Assembly: GCA_921293015.1 (NCBI GenBank)
Contig: OV121092.1
Location: forward strand, 46,895,064-46,959,063
Direction: 5' to 3'
Length of the DNA: 64,000 nucleotides
Source of the DNA: Phorcus lineatus
Lineage: Eukaryota > Mollusca > Gastropoda > Trochida > Trochidae
The notes beneath the pieces were generated by a model. It saw only the letters and a list, made by a program, of their open reading frames with translations. It had not been told where the DNA came from and made no database searches. Below are positions 24,621 to 37,036 of the stretch, piece by piece. The stretch's first letter is position 1. Every line of letters starts with the position of its first letter. A program made the translations under genes and the position numbers.

Positions 24621-26175
24621 ACAAACGTGCCTCTCGACGTTTCATGGTCCGTGAAAAGTAAAATACCACTTAATGTTGACGCTTGATTGACTTGTCTGTA
24701 TAATTAGGCTGATAACGACCTCCCAGTCTCCACCAAGTGCTTGTGAGGGCAACATAGTCAATCTGAAATACAAGAGAATCATTTGCAAAATGTTTTCAAC
24801 AAAATTTCTGAAAATTTTCACAATAAAGCGTTTATCTCATATTAAATTTGATATTTATTCTCTGTAGTTCATTTGAAAATAATGCATCCTTAAGTAGACG
24901 ACTGTTAAGATCCTTAGTTAAATTGTAACTTTAGTTAAGCTTTTAACGATCTACCCTCGAAACTGATTTGCTGAACAGAACTTCCATGAAAACAGCCAAA
25001 CTTAAAATTGAAAAGTTGAAACCCCTAAACGGCACCACTACACATGAAACTTCCATAATTAGGGTTTCATTGAGCTACTTCTAGTCCGGAAACAAAAAGC
25101 CAGATCGCTTTTGTATGGATACAGCCAAAAATAAGTGTAGGAAGAGGTAGAAACCTCAAAAGCATCACTATTCATTTTGAATGTTCCATAAACTAAGTTT
25201 CAACTAGCTAGGCATTGTGGTTTTACCTTCTGGTATGGAAAAGAACATTTCAGACGGACCAACGGAAGAACGTCATTTGTATATCCCTGAAAGCTTCGTT
25301 TGGCAGATGTTAATCCAGGTGTTTCGGATTTACTGTTGTTGAAGCCATGCTTAACGATGAAACTGTGTTGATCATCTATAAATAGATGCATCTTATCTTT
25401 TCCTCAATATGCCATTCTTTCCATCTTTCCAAGATTTTAGTCCACGTGTTTAATACATGAAATACTGTTAAAGAAGGTTAAACATCAACTAACTCACTCT
25501 TTTATTAAGGCGTTGTCTTCTTGTTATGTTCCATCATTTCGCGTCACGCAGGTATTACTTGCTGATATAAACGAGCTGAACATTACATTTCACGTTGACG
25601 TTTTATTTTGCTATTTAGCAGTTGAAATGAGTAAACCCCGTAGGATATATGCTACTACATGTCGATTATGTGTTATCTAACAAATATGTCAGTAAATACT
25701 GTAAAGTAATTTTAGAACTGAAATGAATGAGAACGAATCAATTGCTAGATTAATAAAACCCTGAATCTTGCTATGTGTAAAAGAGCTATAGTACATGTAA
25801 GTCCAAGCAGGGTACAGCTACGGTACATGAGATGGGAAGGGGTCATAGCAAGGCGGAAGTTTGGCAAACATCGATAGAGTCGGCTCCAAGGATAAACAAG
25901 GTGTTCTGGGCTAATTGACAAGTGTCGTGACACCAGGCCATTTTAGAAGAAGACTTGTGAAGCCAGTTCTTTTCAGTTTTGTCACATGATCTCTATTAAA
26001 ATAATGATTATGATTTCTTCAGTCATTTTGAGAGCAGCCAAGAGGAAGTAGATATGAATGATGCTAAACCATGGCCAAACCCATAATGGAATATGTTGAT
26101 TTGATGGTTTGATTCTTTTATAAGAGACAATCGCCCTCCCCATTCGGACACAATTAGATTAATCATACCTAGCTA
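24620..26175 (+). repeat. continuation of the paralogous block with the bounded module
   Basis: ACAACAAACGTGCCTCTCGA (about 24620) matches 19650. A TACTTGCTGATATAAACGAG stretch (about 25556) matches 18.68 kb. ACAAGTGTCGTGACACC at 25918 opens the module, but its right half is missing after about 25970. A TCGCCCTCCCCATTCGGAC stretch (26130) matches 16.17 kb. Confidence 0.6.
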
Positions 26176-26609
26176 ATCACGCCTGAAAGGCTCGGTAGGT
26201 GTACGGCATGGCATGTTTACGTTTGTCTATAAACTTATCTCTATTTCAATCTTTAGTTCACTTTAATCACGTTCGACGTCCGACGGCAAACAAACACAAA
26301 AAAAGACATATGAACATTTAACAAATAATGAAATGAGGAAATGTTATCAATGATGACCAAGAGAAGATTATATAGGCATTATATTAGATATGGCCTGTCA
26401 CATATTTATCAAAAATACTATGAAGACAGAAAGCCTTGTTATTATGCAAGCGTTTGGCAGCAATCTTACAATTCAGTACATTTCATGTATCAAAACTGAC
26501 GCCATCGTCAGCCAAGCCAGTACGTTCTTTCAAAGAAAAACAAAAAAGAAATGAGTTTTAGTCAGTACTCTCAGCGCTTGCTTTTTAAAAGTTTGATAGT
26601 ACATAAGCT

Positions 26610-27035
26610 CGTTTACCATTATGCTTAAATTTGCGAGCTTTTTTGCAATTAGAATCAAACCATGGTTTACGTTGTTGTTTATGCGTCTTAGGAGATTGAA
26701 AAACAAAAGGTCAATACTTCTCATGTACTCGGAGCAAAAAGTGGATTGATAGTCACTTAAGATTTTCTAAAGAGAATATTAACCTGGTGCGTTCTCTTGA
26801 AATCAATATGATCATAAATATTAAGAGTACACTTTTTCCACTATGCGAGCTTTTTGCGAGTATAATTCATATTCTTATAATATATTATATTACTTATAAC
26901 ATAATATAATATGTATAAGTGTAATTTACTCTCGTCTTTATAACAACATATTGCATATCATTTTAGATAGGTGAAAATGTAACCTTAGTTACATTATATT
27001 ATACTATTATAAACCTACATTATATATTGTTGAAA
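26610..27035. other. very AT-rich palindromic stretch
   Basis: Dense TATAAT/ATTATA words around 26870-27030 and pairs of near-complementary words (CACTTTTTCCACTATGCGAG against GAGCAAAAAGTGG at 26738). No coding content. Could be the eroded ends of a small transposon. Confidence 0.35.
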
Positions 27036-27235
27036 CGAGGTTCTGTTCCTTTGTCCCGTTCGTGCTACAGGCTTTATTGATCAATGAAATTTTCCCCACA
27101 GGAGCTCAGTAAGGAAACCAAAGACTTAAGCTTGATTGATACAATGTCTTGTATATTTTTCTCTCTACTTTGTAACCTTAGATTTCCGATGATATAGCAT
27201 AAACAAAACAAACATAAACTATTTAAAAACAAATA

Positions 27236-27300
27236 TGAACATATTATTAATATATATGAACATATTATTAATATATATGAACATATTATTAATATATATA
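27236..27300 (+). repeat. 21-bp tandem repeat, three copies
   Basis: The unit GAACATATTATTAATATATAT occurs three times (first 20 bases GAACATATTATTAATATATA), then runs into a TA dinucleotide tract. It abuts the fold-back element. Confidence 0.9.
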
Positions 27301-27312
27301 TATATATAATAA

Positions 27313-27517
27313 ATATTAAAAAGAAAAAGATGAAGTTGAATTACATTTGGCAAACGTTTTCAGCAGGTACGAATGTACCTGCTTCATCAGGCCATTTAAT
27401 TTAATGCAGTAACTTAATGCAGTTACTGCATTAAACGGCCTGATGAAGCAGGTACATTCGTACCTGCTGAAAACGTTTGCCAAATGTAATTCAACTTCAT
27501 CTTTTTCTTTTTAATAT
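27313..27517. mobile_element. fold-back element, ~95-bp inverted arms
   Basis: The left arm starts ATATTAAAAAGAAAAAGATG and the right arm ends with its reverse complement. The arms stay paired through CAGGTACGAATGTACCTG and GCTTCATCAGGCC to a centre near 27415. Only one substitution and a 5-bp indel were seen between the arms. No coding capacity. It is flanked by AT repeats, which hides any target duplication. It is either a fold-back MITE or a template-switch inverted duplication. Confidence 0.85.
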
Positions 27518-28799
27518 ATACTACCATAGAGTTTGAACATTCTTTTTACTATTTTAATATATATATATATATATATTGCAATATTGATATTGAGTATACC
27601 TTAAGTCCACTTTAGTTACCTAAAGCATTGTTGTAGGAACTGTATATACATATAGAAAGATTTATGAGCTACCTTATGTCACTGCTGCAGACTTAATCAA
27701 TCATATAGCAGACACTTTATAGATACAATAGTGCAACGAAACTTCGGGAAACATGAATCACATACGACTTACACATATTAAAAGTGATTAATTACAAACG
27801 GTTTAGCGCTAACGTCGTTTACGTTCGAATGCCTAAAAATGTGACTGTAGCGTCACTTTTCGGTAACGACGCATGCGGCAGTGTTCGAAAATTTAACATC
27901 GGAAAGCATGACTTGTACCTAGGATAAATTGATTTGTTTACGAGAAACTGTAAAACCATTGTACATGGACTACTCACCGACTGTTTGAGAATGTCTTAAA
28001 CAATGTTGATAAATATTTCAAGCAGAATAAGCATACGGGGGTGCAACTATTCAAGGGCGAATTGATGTGCGCAAACAAAACCGTTATTTTTGTTTTTATG
28101 AAGACAACTATGCATTTTGAAAAAGAAAATGCACGGAAAATGTTACTTTTGATGATTTGGTTTTCTGATAATTATTTTCTTCAAATAGTTATTATTCAAC
28201 CAGTCTTTTTAAATCAGACTTGAATCCGAACCTCGGTCAGTTTGCCCAATAGATATTAAATGATAATTGTTAATGAGGAAATGAAAGCTGACGATAAAGA
28301 TATTGAAAGTTCGGTTGGTATTTGATAATTAAGAAATTTAGTAGCTTCAACCATCTTGTATTTTGCAATAAAGTACAGTTTTGCCCTGAACTATTATAGT
28401 TAAAGCGCCAGGCCGAAGGTTCAAGCAACTCTATTTATTTGCTAGCTAGTGGATTTTAACTAACATAATTATATTTCAGCCAAAATGAACTTAGATGAAA
28501 GTAAAAGAATTTAGCAGTGAATTCAAAATGCTCGGTTAGGGCCATAACCTGTGTTTCATAAAGTTATTGTTTTTTACTTCATGGGCCATTGTTTCGTGAC
28601 GTCATTTAATTCTATACTTTATTGCGGTATAAAGAATAAGGCGGCGTCTATGATCTTTACTCAAACAATGCTAAGATAAATATTTACTGCCTACAGAAAA
28701 CAGCTATTGTGGTAATTTGAGAACATAAATGTTAAATTCCAGTTACATCTGAAACTTACAGAAAATATTAGTATCATTTTCAGTTAGGATTATTTTCAC

Positions 28800-28960
28800 G
28801 TCTCAAGAAGCTCTGAGGTCAGTTTCAATCAAAAGTTGTGCGCAGCAATCTCATCTACCGTAATGAAACATCAAGATTCATTTCCGTTCACAGATTTATA
28901 AACCATCAAATCGGTCAGTGAGGGAAACCTTTTCTTGAACAAGTGACAGCTCTCTTATAT
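28800..28960 (+). repeat. fragment of the paralogous block
   Basis: A TAATGAAACATCAAGATTCA stretch and ATCGGTCAGTGAGGGAAACC match 1.66-1.72 and 29.90-29.97 kb. Confidence 0.5.
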
Positions 28961-29319
28961 GTGTTAATTAATATCTAATTGCATGGAAATCACAATTTCG
29001 AGCAGAATAAGTTATATACAAAAGCATGTGTCGTTTTTTGGTTTGTTAAAATCGTTGAGGGTTGTTTGACAAGGAACCACAATGTTTCTGGAGAGCGGAG
29101 GAACATTTTACTTCTTAAGATTGACTGAAGAACGAAGAACGGACAACAAGATTAATCGTTTTATGATTAATATAACAGGATGCCAGTTGAGAGCTTGTGT
29201 GGCAACATTTCAATTTATTTTAATGTCAGTAAAACATGCAAAACCTGATGCAGAAACCAATTTTGGCCAAAATTTTTAACCTAACGTACATGAAATTATA
29301 GATAGAAGGCTTGTCATTC

Positions 29320-29746
29320 CTAACGATCTTTCATTCTGCTATCAAAAGCACCTTGGACTAACGTAGATGCTTTTCCCCACTTTGAAGGACTTGTACATGA
29401 ACATTTCGTACGACCTGGCGATAACCCATTTATCACTATTGTTTGATAGGAATCTTGTTGAGTTGACGACAGAATGAACTGACCTGTTGCTGTTGGGTCT
29501 AGTTTTATTCTAACCAAGAACTGTACCTTCTTCTTGCCGGCCAATCTTAAGAACCGACTTCGGAATAGCTTTTTTTACAATATGTGACAATATGACCGCC
29601 ACACAGACTCTGTGGTCATCTAACTTGGTGAGAGATCTCTTGACATTAACATTTGTAGAGGCTTGTTTTTTCTCACACTGTGTCTTCATGCACAATTGAT
29701 TGTGCACTGGTCTTGTATGCTTGAGCAAGAAAGATGCATGCTTCAC
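29320..29746 (-). pseudogene. unidentified coding-like relic, probable single frameshift
   Basis: Two overlapping minus-strand frames (29510-29746, then 29320-29544) read as one chain of about 140 residues if one frameshift near 29520-29545 is assumed. Composition is protein-like: KKQASTNVNVKRSLTKLDD, then VQFLVRIKLDPTATGQFIL. No family was recognised. It lies between block fragments and lacks visible splice sites. It could be part of a retroelement gag or a host exon; this is weak support. Confidence 0.25.
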
Positions 29747-29884
29747 ATTATTACTACATTATTCAATGTTACCTCAAGCACTCAGATATATTGGATTGAG
29801 TGGAAGAACAGCTTTTCGTAGGTGTGCGCACATATCTTCAATACTTATTATCTTCCATCCTTATTCACCTAACTCCTCCTACTC

Positions 29885-30335
29885 ATGAGCGCTGTAATCT
29901 CGTCTTCCCTAATGAACCATCAAGTTTATTTCCTTTCACTGAATTATTATCAGTCGAATAGGATCAGTGAGGGAGACTTGTGACAGAACAGCTGACGATC
30001 TTCGAAAAACTTTCTGATTGTTCTTAAGGCGTTTGTTTCTGTTGCTTGTCATTTTGTCCTTTAAATTAAAACAATTCCCTTACAAACAAACTGATTAAAT
30101 CAGAATTGCAAAGGCTTAAAAAATTCTCCTGAGGATATCAATGTTTTTTCCTCAATATTAAATGATAAAAACACAAATGACTTAATTTTATTCCTAATAT
30201 GATTAATGTTGAATTCTTGAATATTTCGGGAGGTGTCTTTGTGATCTTGCATCATTCAGCACTTAAAGCAACTCACAATAATCAATCATTAGAGACAGGT
30301 TCTCTCTTTAGATCATAAAAGCTTTTCGTTACCAT
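29885..30335 (+). repeat. fragments of the paralogous block
   Basis: CTAATGAACCATCAAGTTTA (about 29909), AGGATCAGTGAGGGAGACTT (about 29961) and a TTAGAGACAGGTTCTC stretch (about 30290) match the 28.86- and 17.22-kb landmarks. Confidence 0.5.
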
Positions 30336-30577
30336 CAGAATTGTTTTTTTCAATAATGTATAATACTAAAACCACCTTTCATGTGTGGTGGATTTTCAAT
30401 AGTATTTAATTTTGTGACGAGATATCCAAAATAAAACATTGTTTATGATATGCATCTTTGCAGGATATAGAATCTGTACAGCCTGTATTTAGGTACCCAT
30501 TTACCTGTGGGGCAATAGTTGCTAAGCAAATATGAAACAAGCAATCGTTCTCGTAATATATAACATGTACATGCAAT

Positions 30578-33095
30578 AGACCGATCCATTAAGCCCCGCC
30601 CCTTCACGTTTTCGACCAATCGGCGCGCCGTATTTTTGACCTACCTTCCTGCGATCGCTTCCTCGGACATCAACAGGCAACATGGCGGGCTGTCTACATG
30701 ACACAGGATTTGCGTCCAGGCATTTTACGAAGAAATTGCAGTAATATCAAGTCAATAAAGTCTATGGCAGTGTTAGTGTCATTGCACAAAGGGTCCTTTA
30801 TTTCGGAAATATACATCGGAGACAGCATATCCGACTCATATCGGAGATGTATCAATAAAATAATGAGAGGTGAGTGCTCCATGTTCGGTTTGATTTCATA
30901 AATAAAAGTGTATTTTGGGGGTTATTTCAAGTCAAATTTTTCAGTCCAGTAAAATAAGTTGTATTAATTTCAAGGTAAGTTTGTCTCAGGCGAGGTGAAT
31001 AAATAGAATCAAATATTTTATTTTCAAATCTATCGATAGCAGGCATGTGTTCCCCGACATGTTTGGGGTGAAACAAATAACCAAATTATTCTAATCAAAC
31101 ATTACAATATTTGAAAGTTGAATAGATGTATGAATTGGAAATCCATCGATGAAAAACTAATTTAATGACATTTTCCCAAGTTTCCATTAGATGTGACACC
31201 TATTAATAGAATGTCAGATTAAATAAAAAATAATCTCATGAAAACATTGATGATATACTAAGTCTGTGACAAGATCATCTCATGAATAGGACAATGAATT
31301 CTAACCTTCTAAAATCGTGAAAATATAGAAATATAATTAATGACAATCTCTTCATGAATATATAACTGTCAAATAAGTTTTTGACAAAGGTGAAACAATT
31401 TAATGAAAATGACCCTATACATACATTAGCCATGTCAGTATAAAATATTTAAAATTAATCAGCAAGTGGAACATTCTAACCAATTCTTCCAGTTTGTATT
31501 GCCAGATGTATAATAATGATAATTTGGTCAGACTATTTATTTTATCTGATTTGATAACACTGACTTTGTCAAAATGTCTACCTAATAAGATTAATCAATT
31601 TCTTCTTTAGTGAACTAACAAATTTAACATTGCCAGTTTTTCAATTATTTTTGACAGGTCTTTATCACTATCATCAAACCATACACTCTTTTATTTATGT
31701 GATTTTGCAAACCATCAGTTTGAATATTTTCAGGTTTACACTCTCATCAATTGTTAGATGGAAAGAAAATGTGTAAAGTCATTTGATGCATGAATAAAAC
31801 ACACTAATAAGCTTGTGTTCCTTTTTCAGACTCAAGGAGTCAAAGGGTTTTGATAAATCTGCTAATCATAATGAGTAGCAGATGTAAAAACAGTATGACA
31901 CTGGGCAAATAAAGCAGCATGGAAAATAGACCAAATTTTTATTTAATTGAATGATGATGCAAATGAAATCATTGTTTTCTTATTTATTAGATAAAATATT
32001 TTAAATACCTCAGCAAAATAGTAAATTAATCTGACTATTTCTGAGCAGTATAATACAATCCTATAAATACACTCATAAATACACATATTGTGACAACAAC
32101 TATACTAATGATTATATAAAGTTACTTATGAGAGTTCTGGTTTTTAGGCATGACTCATAAATTATTTCTAATATTTTCTTTTTGCAGAAATGTTTACTGA
32201 ATTGAATTAATTATTTTTTTCTTCATCAAATAATATTATTTTAAAAAAGCACACATCACATTCTCCCTATGAAATGAGAAGCTATAAAGATTAATATTAA
32301 TCACAAGTTTTATGAGTAAAAACAATTATATCTACTCTAAATACAGGTCACGTCCTGTCACTGGAGGAATGGTTTATCCAAAATACAGTTTAAAAATAAT
32401 TAAACCAGTCAAAATATTACATGATAGAACACTATAAAGGGAGATAACTGACATGTAACTATGTGTCCACCACTTTCCACGGGATTCAACTCATAGATTC
32501 ATAAACGAAGATTGTTATTTTCACTAGTACTGATGCTCGATTTAATTTTTAAAAAAACCCACTGTGTTGAAGGCTACTAAATTTTTAGAAGAGATCAGGC
32601 TGCGAGGTGAAAATTATGTGATGGATCCAGTCCGTGTTGCTATTAATAGGCAGTGCACGCACACGTAATGCATATGAACCACAGGATTTTACGATTTTTT
32701 CAGGGACATACCCAATTAGTAAATTTTCAAACATCCAAGTCACTAACCAGCAGTTCTTAGAAATGAAAAACACCTGAAACCATCATCAGCAAATTTATTG
32801 TTGCTCGATTTCACAACATAGAAATCAGGCCCATTGACGCGACAGAGGACATGTTTTCGTGTGATCAAATATTTTTAAACAGTTATTTTGTTCAAATTTC
32901 TGAAGTTACATTATCAATAGACTGTATTTTCAATATTTCAACCGTTTATGAGACATGACAAAATTCTAATTAGCCGTAGTCGTCGGCAGAATACTCGTAC
33001 TTGACAACACATGAGTCGGACACTTCCGTATGTTTGTCCGAGGTTTGCGGTTGCTAGGGGCGGTCGTTAGGGGGCGGGGCTTAATGGATCGGTCT
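30578..33095. mobile_element. 2.5-kb DNA transposon with perfect 28-bp inverted ends
   Basis: 30575-30602 and 33071-33098 are perfect inverted copies (AATAGACCGATCCATTAAGC, then CCCGCCCC). The block landmark GCAATTACCAC, intact near 17394 and 14977, is here split as GCA-AT-element-AT-TACCAC. Paralogous empty sites therefore indicate a 2-bp AT target duplication and exact ends AGACCGATCC...GGATCGGTCT. The interior is AT-rich and mostly non-coding. PIF/Harbinger-related groups with 2-3 bp duplications are the nearest known type, but this is inference because no intact transposase was found. Confidence 0.8.
30683..30871 (+). pseudogene. possible first exon or relic inside the 2.5-kb transposon
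   Basis: The plus frame from 30698 reads MTQDLRPGILRRN and continues through VLVSLHKGSFISEIYIGD. It ends at AGAG|GTGAGTGC near 30871, a strong splice-donor match. Another ATG at 30683 lies in a different frame that stops after about 20 codons. Composition is protein-like and distinct from the AT-rich interior. No family was recognised, and the remaining 2.2 kb holds no matching downstream exon that I can see. Confidence 0.3.
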
Positions 33096-33098
33096 ATT

Positions 33099-33790
33099 AC
33101 CACGAGCCTTAATACAGATTATGGTGCTAATAATAAGTTTGCTGGCTATCGGACCCAATGAACCTGTCTATATGATTAGATAATGTAATTACACGTATTC
33201 CCACGAAATAGATGCCGAGATTTTCCTTTACTTCACTTAATCTTAAACATCATTAAGTACGATATATGAATATTAATACCATTATGTTTTATATTCCTCA
33301 GCATATTTTTTATCACAAGAACTGAGCTTTAGTAATATTTGCAAAATATCACCGACAGTAATTAATAAAGATTGAGTTCACATCAATGAGTGTAGAATCA
33401 TCTACTCAGCTGATAGCAATTGTCAATTGCCTGTCTTATCAGCGATGAAATTTCATTTTATTTTCAGAAACATATATGTACCATAAGTAACTTTTACGAA
33501 GGTATATTCCCAATGCACCATCGTATAAGCATTTGTGTAAAAGATGATTTTTTATATAAATATTACCTTATCGAGTTGATATCTAAGATGGCTTGACAGC
33601 CAGAAAATATAACTAAATATGGTCAAAGGAGGTTTTTTTACTACTTTATTTTTAATCTACCTTAGGACCTTTAATACATCGACATCAAGGAATCGCCATT
33701 CGACTGAACGTGTTTCGTTAACAACTTTTCTCAAAAAAGGTGAGACCTTAAGTACATGTAGTTTAATTTCTCATACAATGGATAACGTCA
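33099..33790 (+). repeat. copy of the paralogous block
   Basis: A TTTGCTGGCTATCGGACCCA stretch (about 33139), an AGTTCACATCAATGAGTG stretch (33374), a CCTTTAATACATCGACATCA stretch (33667), CGCCATTCGACTGAACG (about 33691) and AAAAAAGGTGAGACC (33734) follow the order seen at 17.4-18.3 kb. The 115-codon frame at 33619-33966 overlaps it and is probably fortuitous. Confidence 0.6.
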
Positions 33791-33969
33791 AAGGATATTT
33801 TCAGTTCCTGTGTAGGTCATTTACGGATAAAGATGCAAATAACAAAGTTCAAGGTCGGAACTTCTTTTGCAATTTCCAAGGACGTCACAAGCGCAAACAT
33901 TTTATAACATTTGTGGGTTTACGCAAGCTGCCATTTGCAATCGGGTCAACGGGAAACAACTCTTGACCA

Positions 33970-36000
33970 TCTTTTTACATTGAATGAAAGAACGCGAGTT
34001 CGAATTGGCCAACAAAAAAATGGGAACTTTCTTATTTGAAAATCATGACAGCTGATAATGATAAATATGTTATATCCTGAGTACTGTTTGTCTGGATGAA
34101 GAGATTTCATTATACATCAGATACATGCACATGTTCATCTTGGCAGCCAAAGTGATCTTTCGCCTGATCAATTTCCCTGCTTTCCCTTTGTACGAGATGT
34201 TCAAGATACGTTGACTCACAGATTTCCCCAGAGGTGACAAGATAACAGAAAATGAGAATTTCTTACAAACTGGTGTAGCGTAACTTGACTAAAGGTTCTT
34301 ACAGTGTAACATTTCAAATGTTCTGAAAGACTTTGTTATGGAAAGTTACTTATCTATTATCTGAAGAAACTTAATTTCAACAACCAATAGGAAATGAAAA
34401 AAATAGAATTTCATTTCATCTTAATTCTATCTATCTAAATTTATCACTTGCAGAAGCTTTTGTTAATTACCCAAAACTCATGGTTTTATTTATCAATGTG
34501 GTTCAGAAAAATATTACCAAAGATCGGACAGCATAACCCATTGTTTTTGCATCCATTACCAGTTGATAATACTTATCAACATGATTTTCGGTATTGCTAA
34601 ATATGATAAAAAGTCCTTCATCAAAATCTTAACACTTACTCGTAAACACAATAATGTGATAGTATTACACAGACAGCATCCCAATGTTTCAACTAACTGT
34701 TATCCAAACAATGTTTTAAGCAGCTTTATTAGTATTCTCCATCATTGTTGCCTGCATAAACCTCTGTTATAATTAGAGCTCTTCTCGAGGTTCCGGCAAT
34801 TTCCCCAACTTAATCTACCTTGCAATATTTCAGCCAATGGAAATGCCGAATACATGAATAACATATTTGTTGTCGCATAAGGACGTTGCAATGCAGTAGC
34901 GAAATAAGGCATATGTCTTTTGTAAAGAAGACTCCCGAGTACATAGTGCATGTTCGAATAAAGTTAAGCTATCATAAAGCTTTAGGAAATTATAACTTTT
35001 GAAACGGTGTCGCTGTTTGCACAACTAACTTTGATTGCATCCAATCAGGTTTCTACATTTCTAGACCGAGCAATGTTCGTATTATGACAGAGGAATATAC
35101 GACGGAGCTACCTCTGTTGGGAGATTAAGGCTCTATTAGGTGTTCTGCTTTAGGAATTGCTTTAAATGTCATATCTAATCTAATACAAATATTTGCAAAT
35201 TTATATCTTTTTCCTTTTGAAGTTGATTTATCATCCAATACTGTATATAAGAGATATCCCTTGTATAAGATCAAGGGATATCAGGAGATATATATTGGGA
35301 GATATCGTTTTGACCAATTCTTATACTAATTGATGATCGGCTAATCATTTAAGAACTACTTTCATTTCCAAAAGGAGAAGTAAACAAACATGGCCGCCAC
35401 CATGAAGTTTCAGAAAGACGACAAAGTATGATAGAAGGTAATCAAGCAACTGCTATTTTTTTCAAGAAGATGCTAGTTATATATGCTTCATTGATCGCAT
35501 TGACTCTGAATTGAAACTAGACTCTACACAGCAACACCAGGTGAGCAGACGTCATCATCAACATCGTCAGGGACATTACAGCCAAAACCCTCCACATAAG
35601 GAATGCAGACTAACTCTCGGGGGACAGATTTTGAAATTGATGCTTTGATTTCTATGCAAGAAAGCAAGAAATCTGGGAACAACCAGGAAAACTTAGAGGA
35701 ACACTAACTTGCTAGGACAGTTTCTTGTTACGCTGGGTGAAACACGTTCCATTCCATACCTTCCCTTTTTCAATGAAAAAAAATAGTTCTGTCAGCCAAT
35801 CAGCTCTCGAGTTATTTTTAGAAAAACTTTAATTCCCATGACCATCAGGAAAACTTTAATACCCGGCATATTTGTGTCCGCTTGTGTAAGGAAAATGGGA
35901 ATCTCACCCTCGTGTCTTCATATATCAAATATGTCAACTCTCGTTGATAAAAGTTAGATACATCCTCAGCAAGCCTAGTGTAGATACATTTGATATCTGA
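33970..36000. other. no recognisable gene
   Basis: AT-rich. A short inverted repeat, GATATCCCTTG...CAAGGGATATC, lies near 35252-35282. No coding family, SINE or transposon end was recognised. Confidence 0.45.
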
Positions 36001-36009
36001 AGACACTCG

Positions 36010-36250
36010 GGTGAGATTCTCTATTTATTTTTTCGATAACAATCATCTACCATAAATCAGATTGCGACTTGACACTTGTGGGTTAGTGGATGTAATCTAC
36101 AGCGAGGTGACTTACAGCCCTTTCCTCTGATTTACAAATCTGGCTTCATAAGTCTTCTTAAATGTCCAAGTGACACGCCATTTGTCAATTAGCTCAGAAC
36201 AGCCTCAAGACCAATCCAGGAATAACGTCTATTCAATGGAAATTCATTCT
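36010..36250 (-). repeat. inverted copy of the ACAAGTGTCG-bounded module
   Basis: On the minus strand it shows GAGCTAATTGACAAATGGCG, GAAGACTTATGAAGCCAG, CTGTAGATTACATCCACTAA and CCACAAGTGTCAAG. These match the 12.2- and 25.9-kb copies. It is the only copy seen in this orientation, and its flanks match on one side (CAATCTGATT). Confidence 0.65.
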
Positions 36251-36512
36251 CTTTTCTTCATTTCAGTTCCAATATTGATATGTGTATCCATTGATGTATT
36301 TATGGAAAACCACGAAAAGGTATTACTACATAGTAAAGCATTCCTTATCGACAGTCACTTAGGTTCAATCACCACTCGGTGACTGTTTAAAACGGTTACT
36401 TTTAAACTAGTGACATAATATAGTTAATGTTTTTGTCAGCATGAGACAGAAGGTGTCTAACATAACTAATGATCTTCTTCATCCTCCATTCTTCATTTTT
36501 CTCAGGAAATAA

Positions 36513-36701
36513 ATGCGGAAAATTAAGGAAATACTGGTTAATTCCATTTTATGCGCTTTTGTCCTACTCTTCACGATTGCTATGTTGATTCACGTATACA
36601 CCACGGTCTCACTAGTTGTTGGGAAAATACATTTTTCTAAAAGACTTTCCCGTTGCTTAGTTATTTTTGTGTCATGTTTTTTTCTGTATTTTAGTTTGTA
36701 A
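36513..36701 (+). other. short hydrophobic ORF, unassigned
   Basis: A 62-codon frame with a hydrophobic run (SILCAFVLLFTIAMLI) and a second near the C terminus. There is no neighbouring exon, promoter or family match. A chance frame in T-rich DNA is more likely. Confidence 0.15.
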
Positions 36702-36779
36702 TTTTAGGTAGGGGGAATGGTAGTTCATTACGTGATATTCTTTGTTGCATTTTAACTGAATATATGTAATTAAACCATT

Positions 36780-37036
36780 AACCGCCGCTTTTAAGAGTAT
36801 CTCACTTATATTGCCGTTGCTAGTATTATTGCAGGGGGAAAGCTCGCAACACCATTGTGGCTATGCATTACGGTGAAACCTTCTAGCATCGGCTGGAACT
36901 TGCAAACCATGGGTGCTGCTGCACTGAAATTCAATGTAGCATTGCACCCAAACCTCTATTGCAAACAAAGTTGCCGAGCCTTTGGCGGGATTCGAACTAC
37001 ACGTCAATATGGTGATAGACCACTTCGGATGCCGAA
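36780..37036 (-). repeat. tRNA-derived SINE
   Basis: The tRNA-like B box lies at GGCGGGATTCGAAC (minus: GTTCGAATCCCGCC). The body has GGTTTGGGTGCAATGCTACA, CCATGGTTTGC and AGTTCCAGCCGATGCTAG, and the 3' part ends in ACTCTTAAAAGCGGCGGT. The A-box region is diverged. Confidence 0.8.

Noticed and set aside
33619-33966. 115-codon plus frame
   Set aside because: Overlaps non-coding block landmarks; only a short GET-STC-LI similarity to 23.6 kb, explainable by nucleotide homology.
35252-35282. GATATCCCTTG...CAAGGGATATC inverted repeat as a regulatory hairpin
   Set aside because: Short, isolated and in AT-rich DNA without a neighbouring gene; no functional reading supported.
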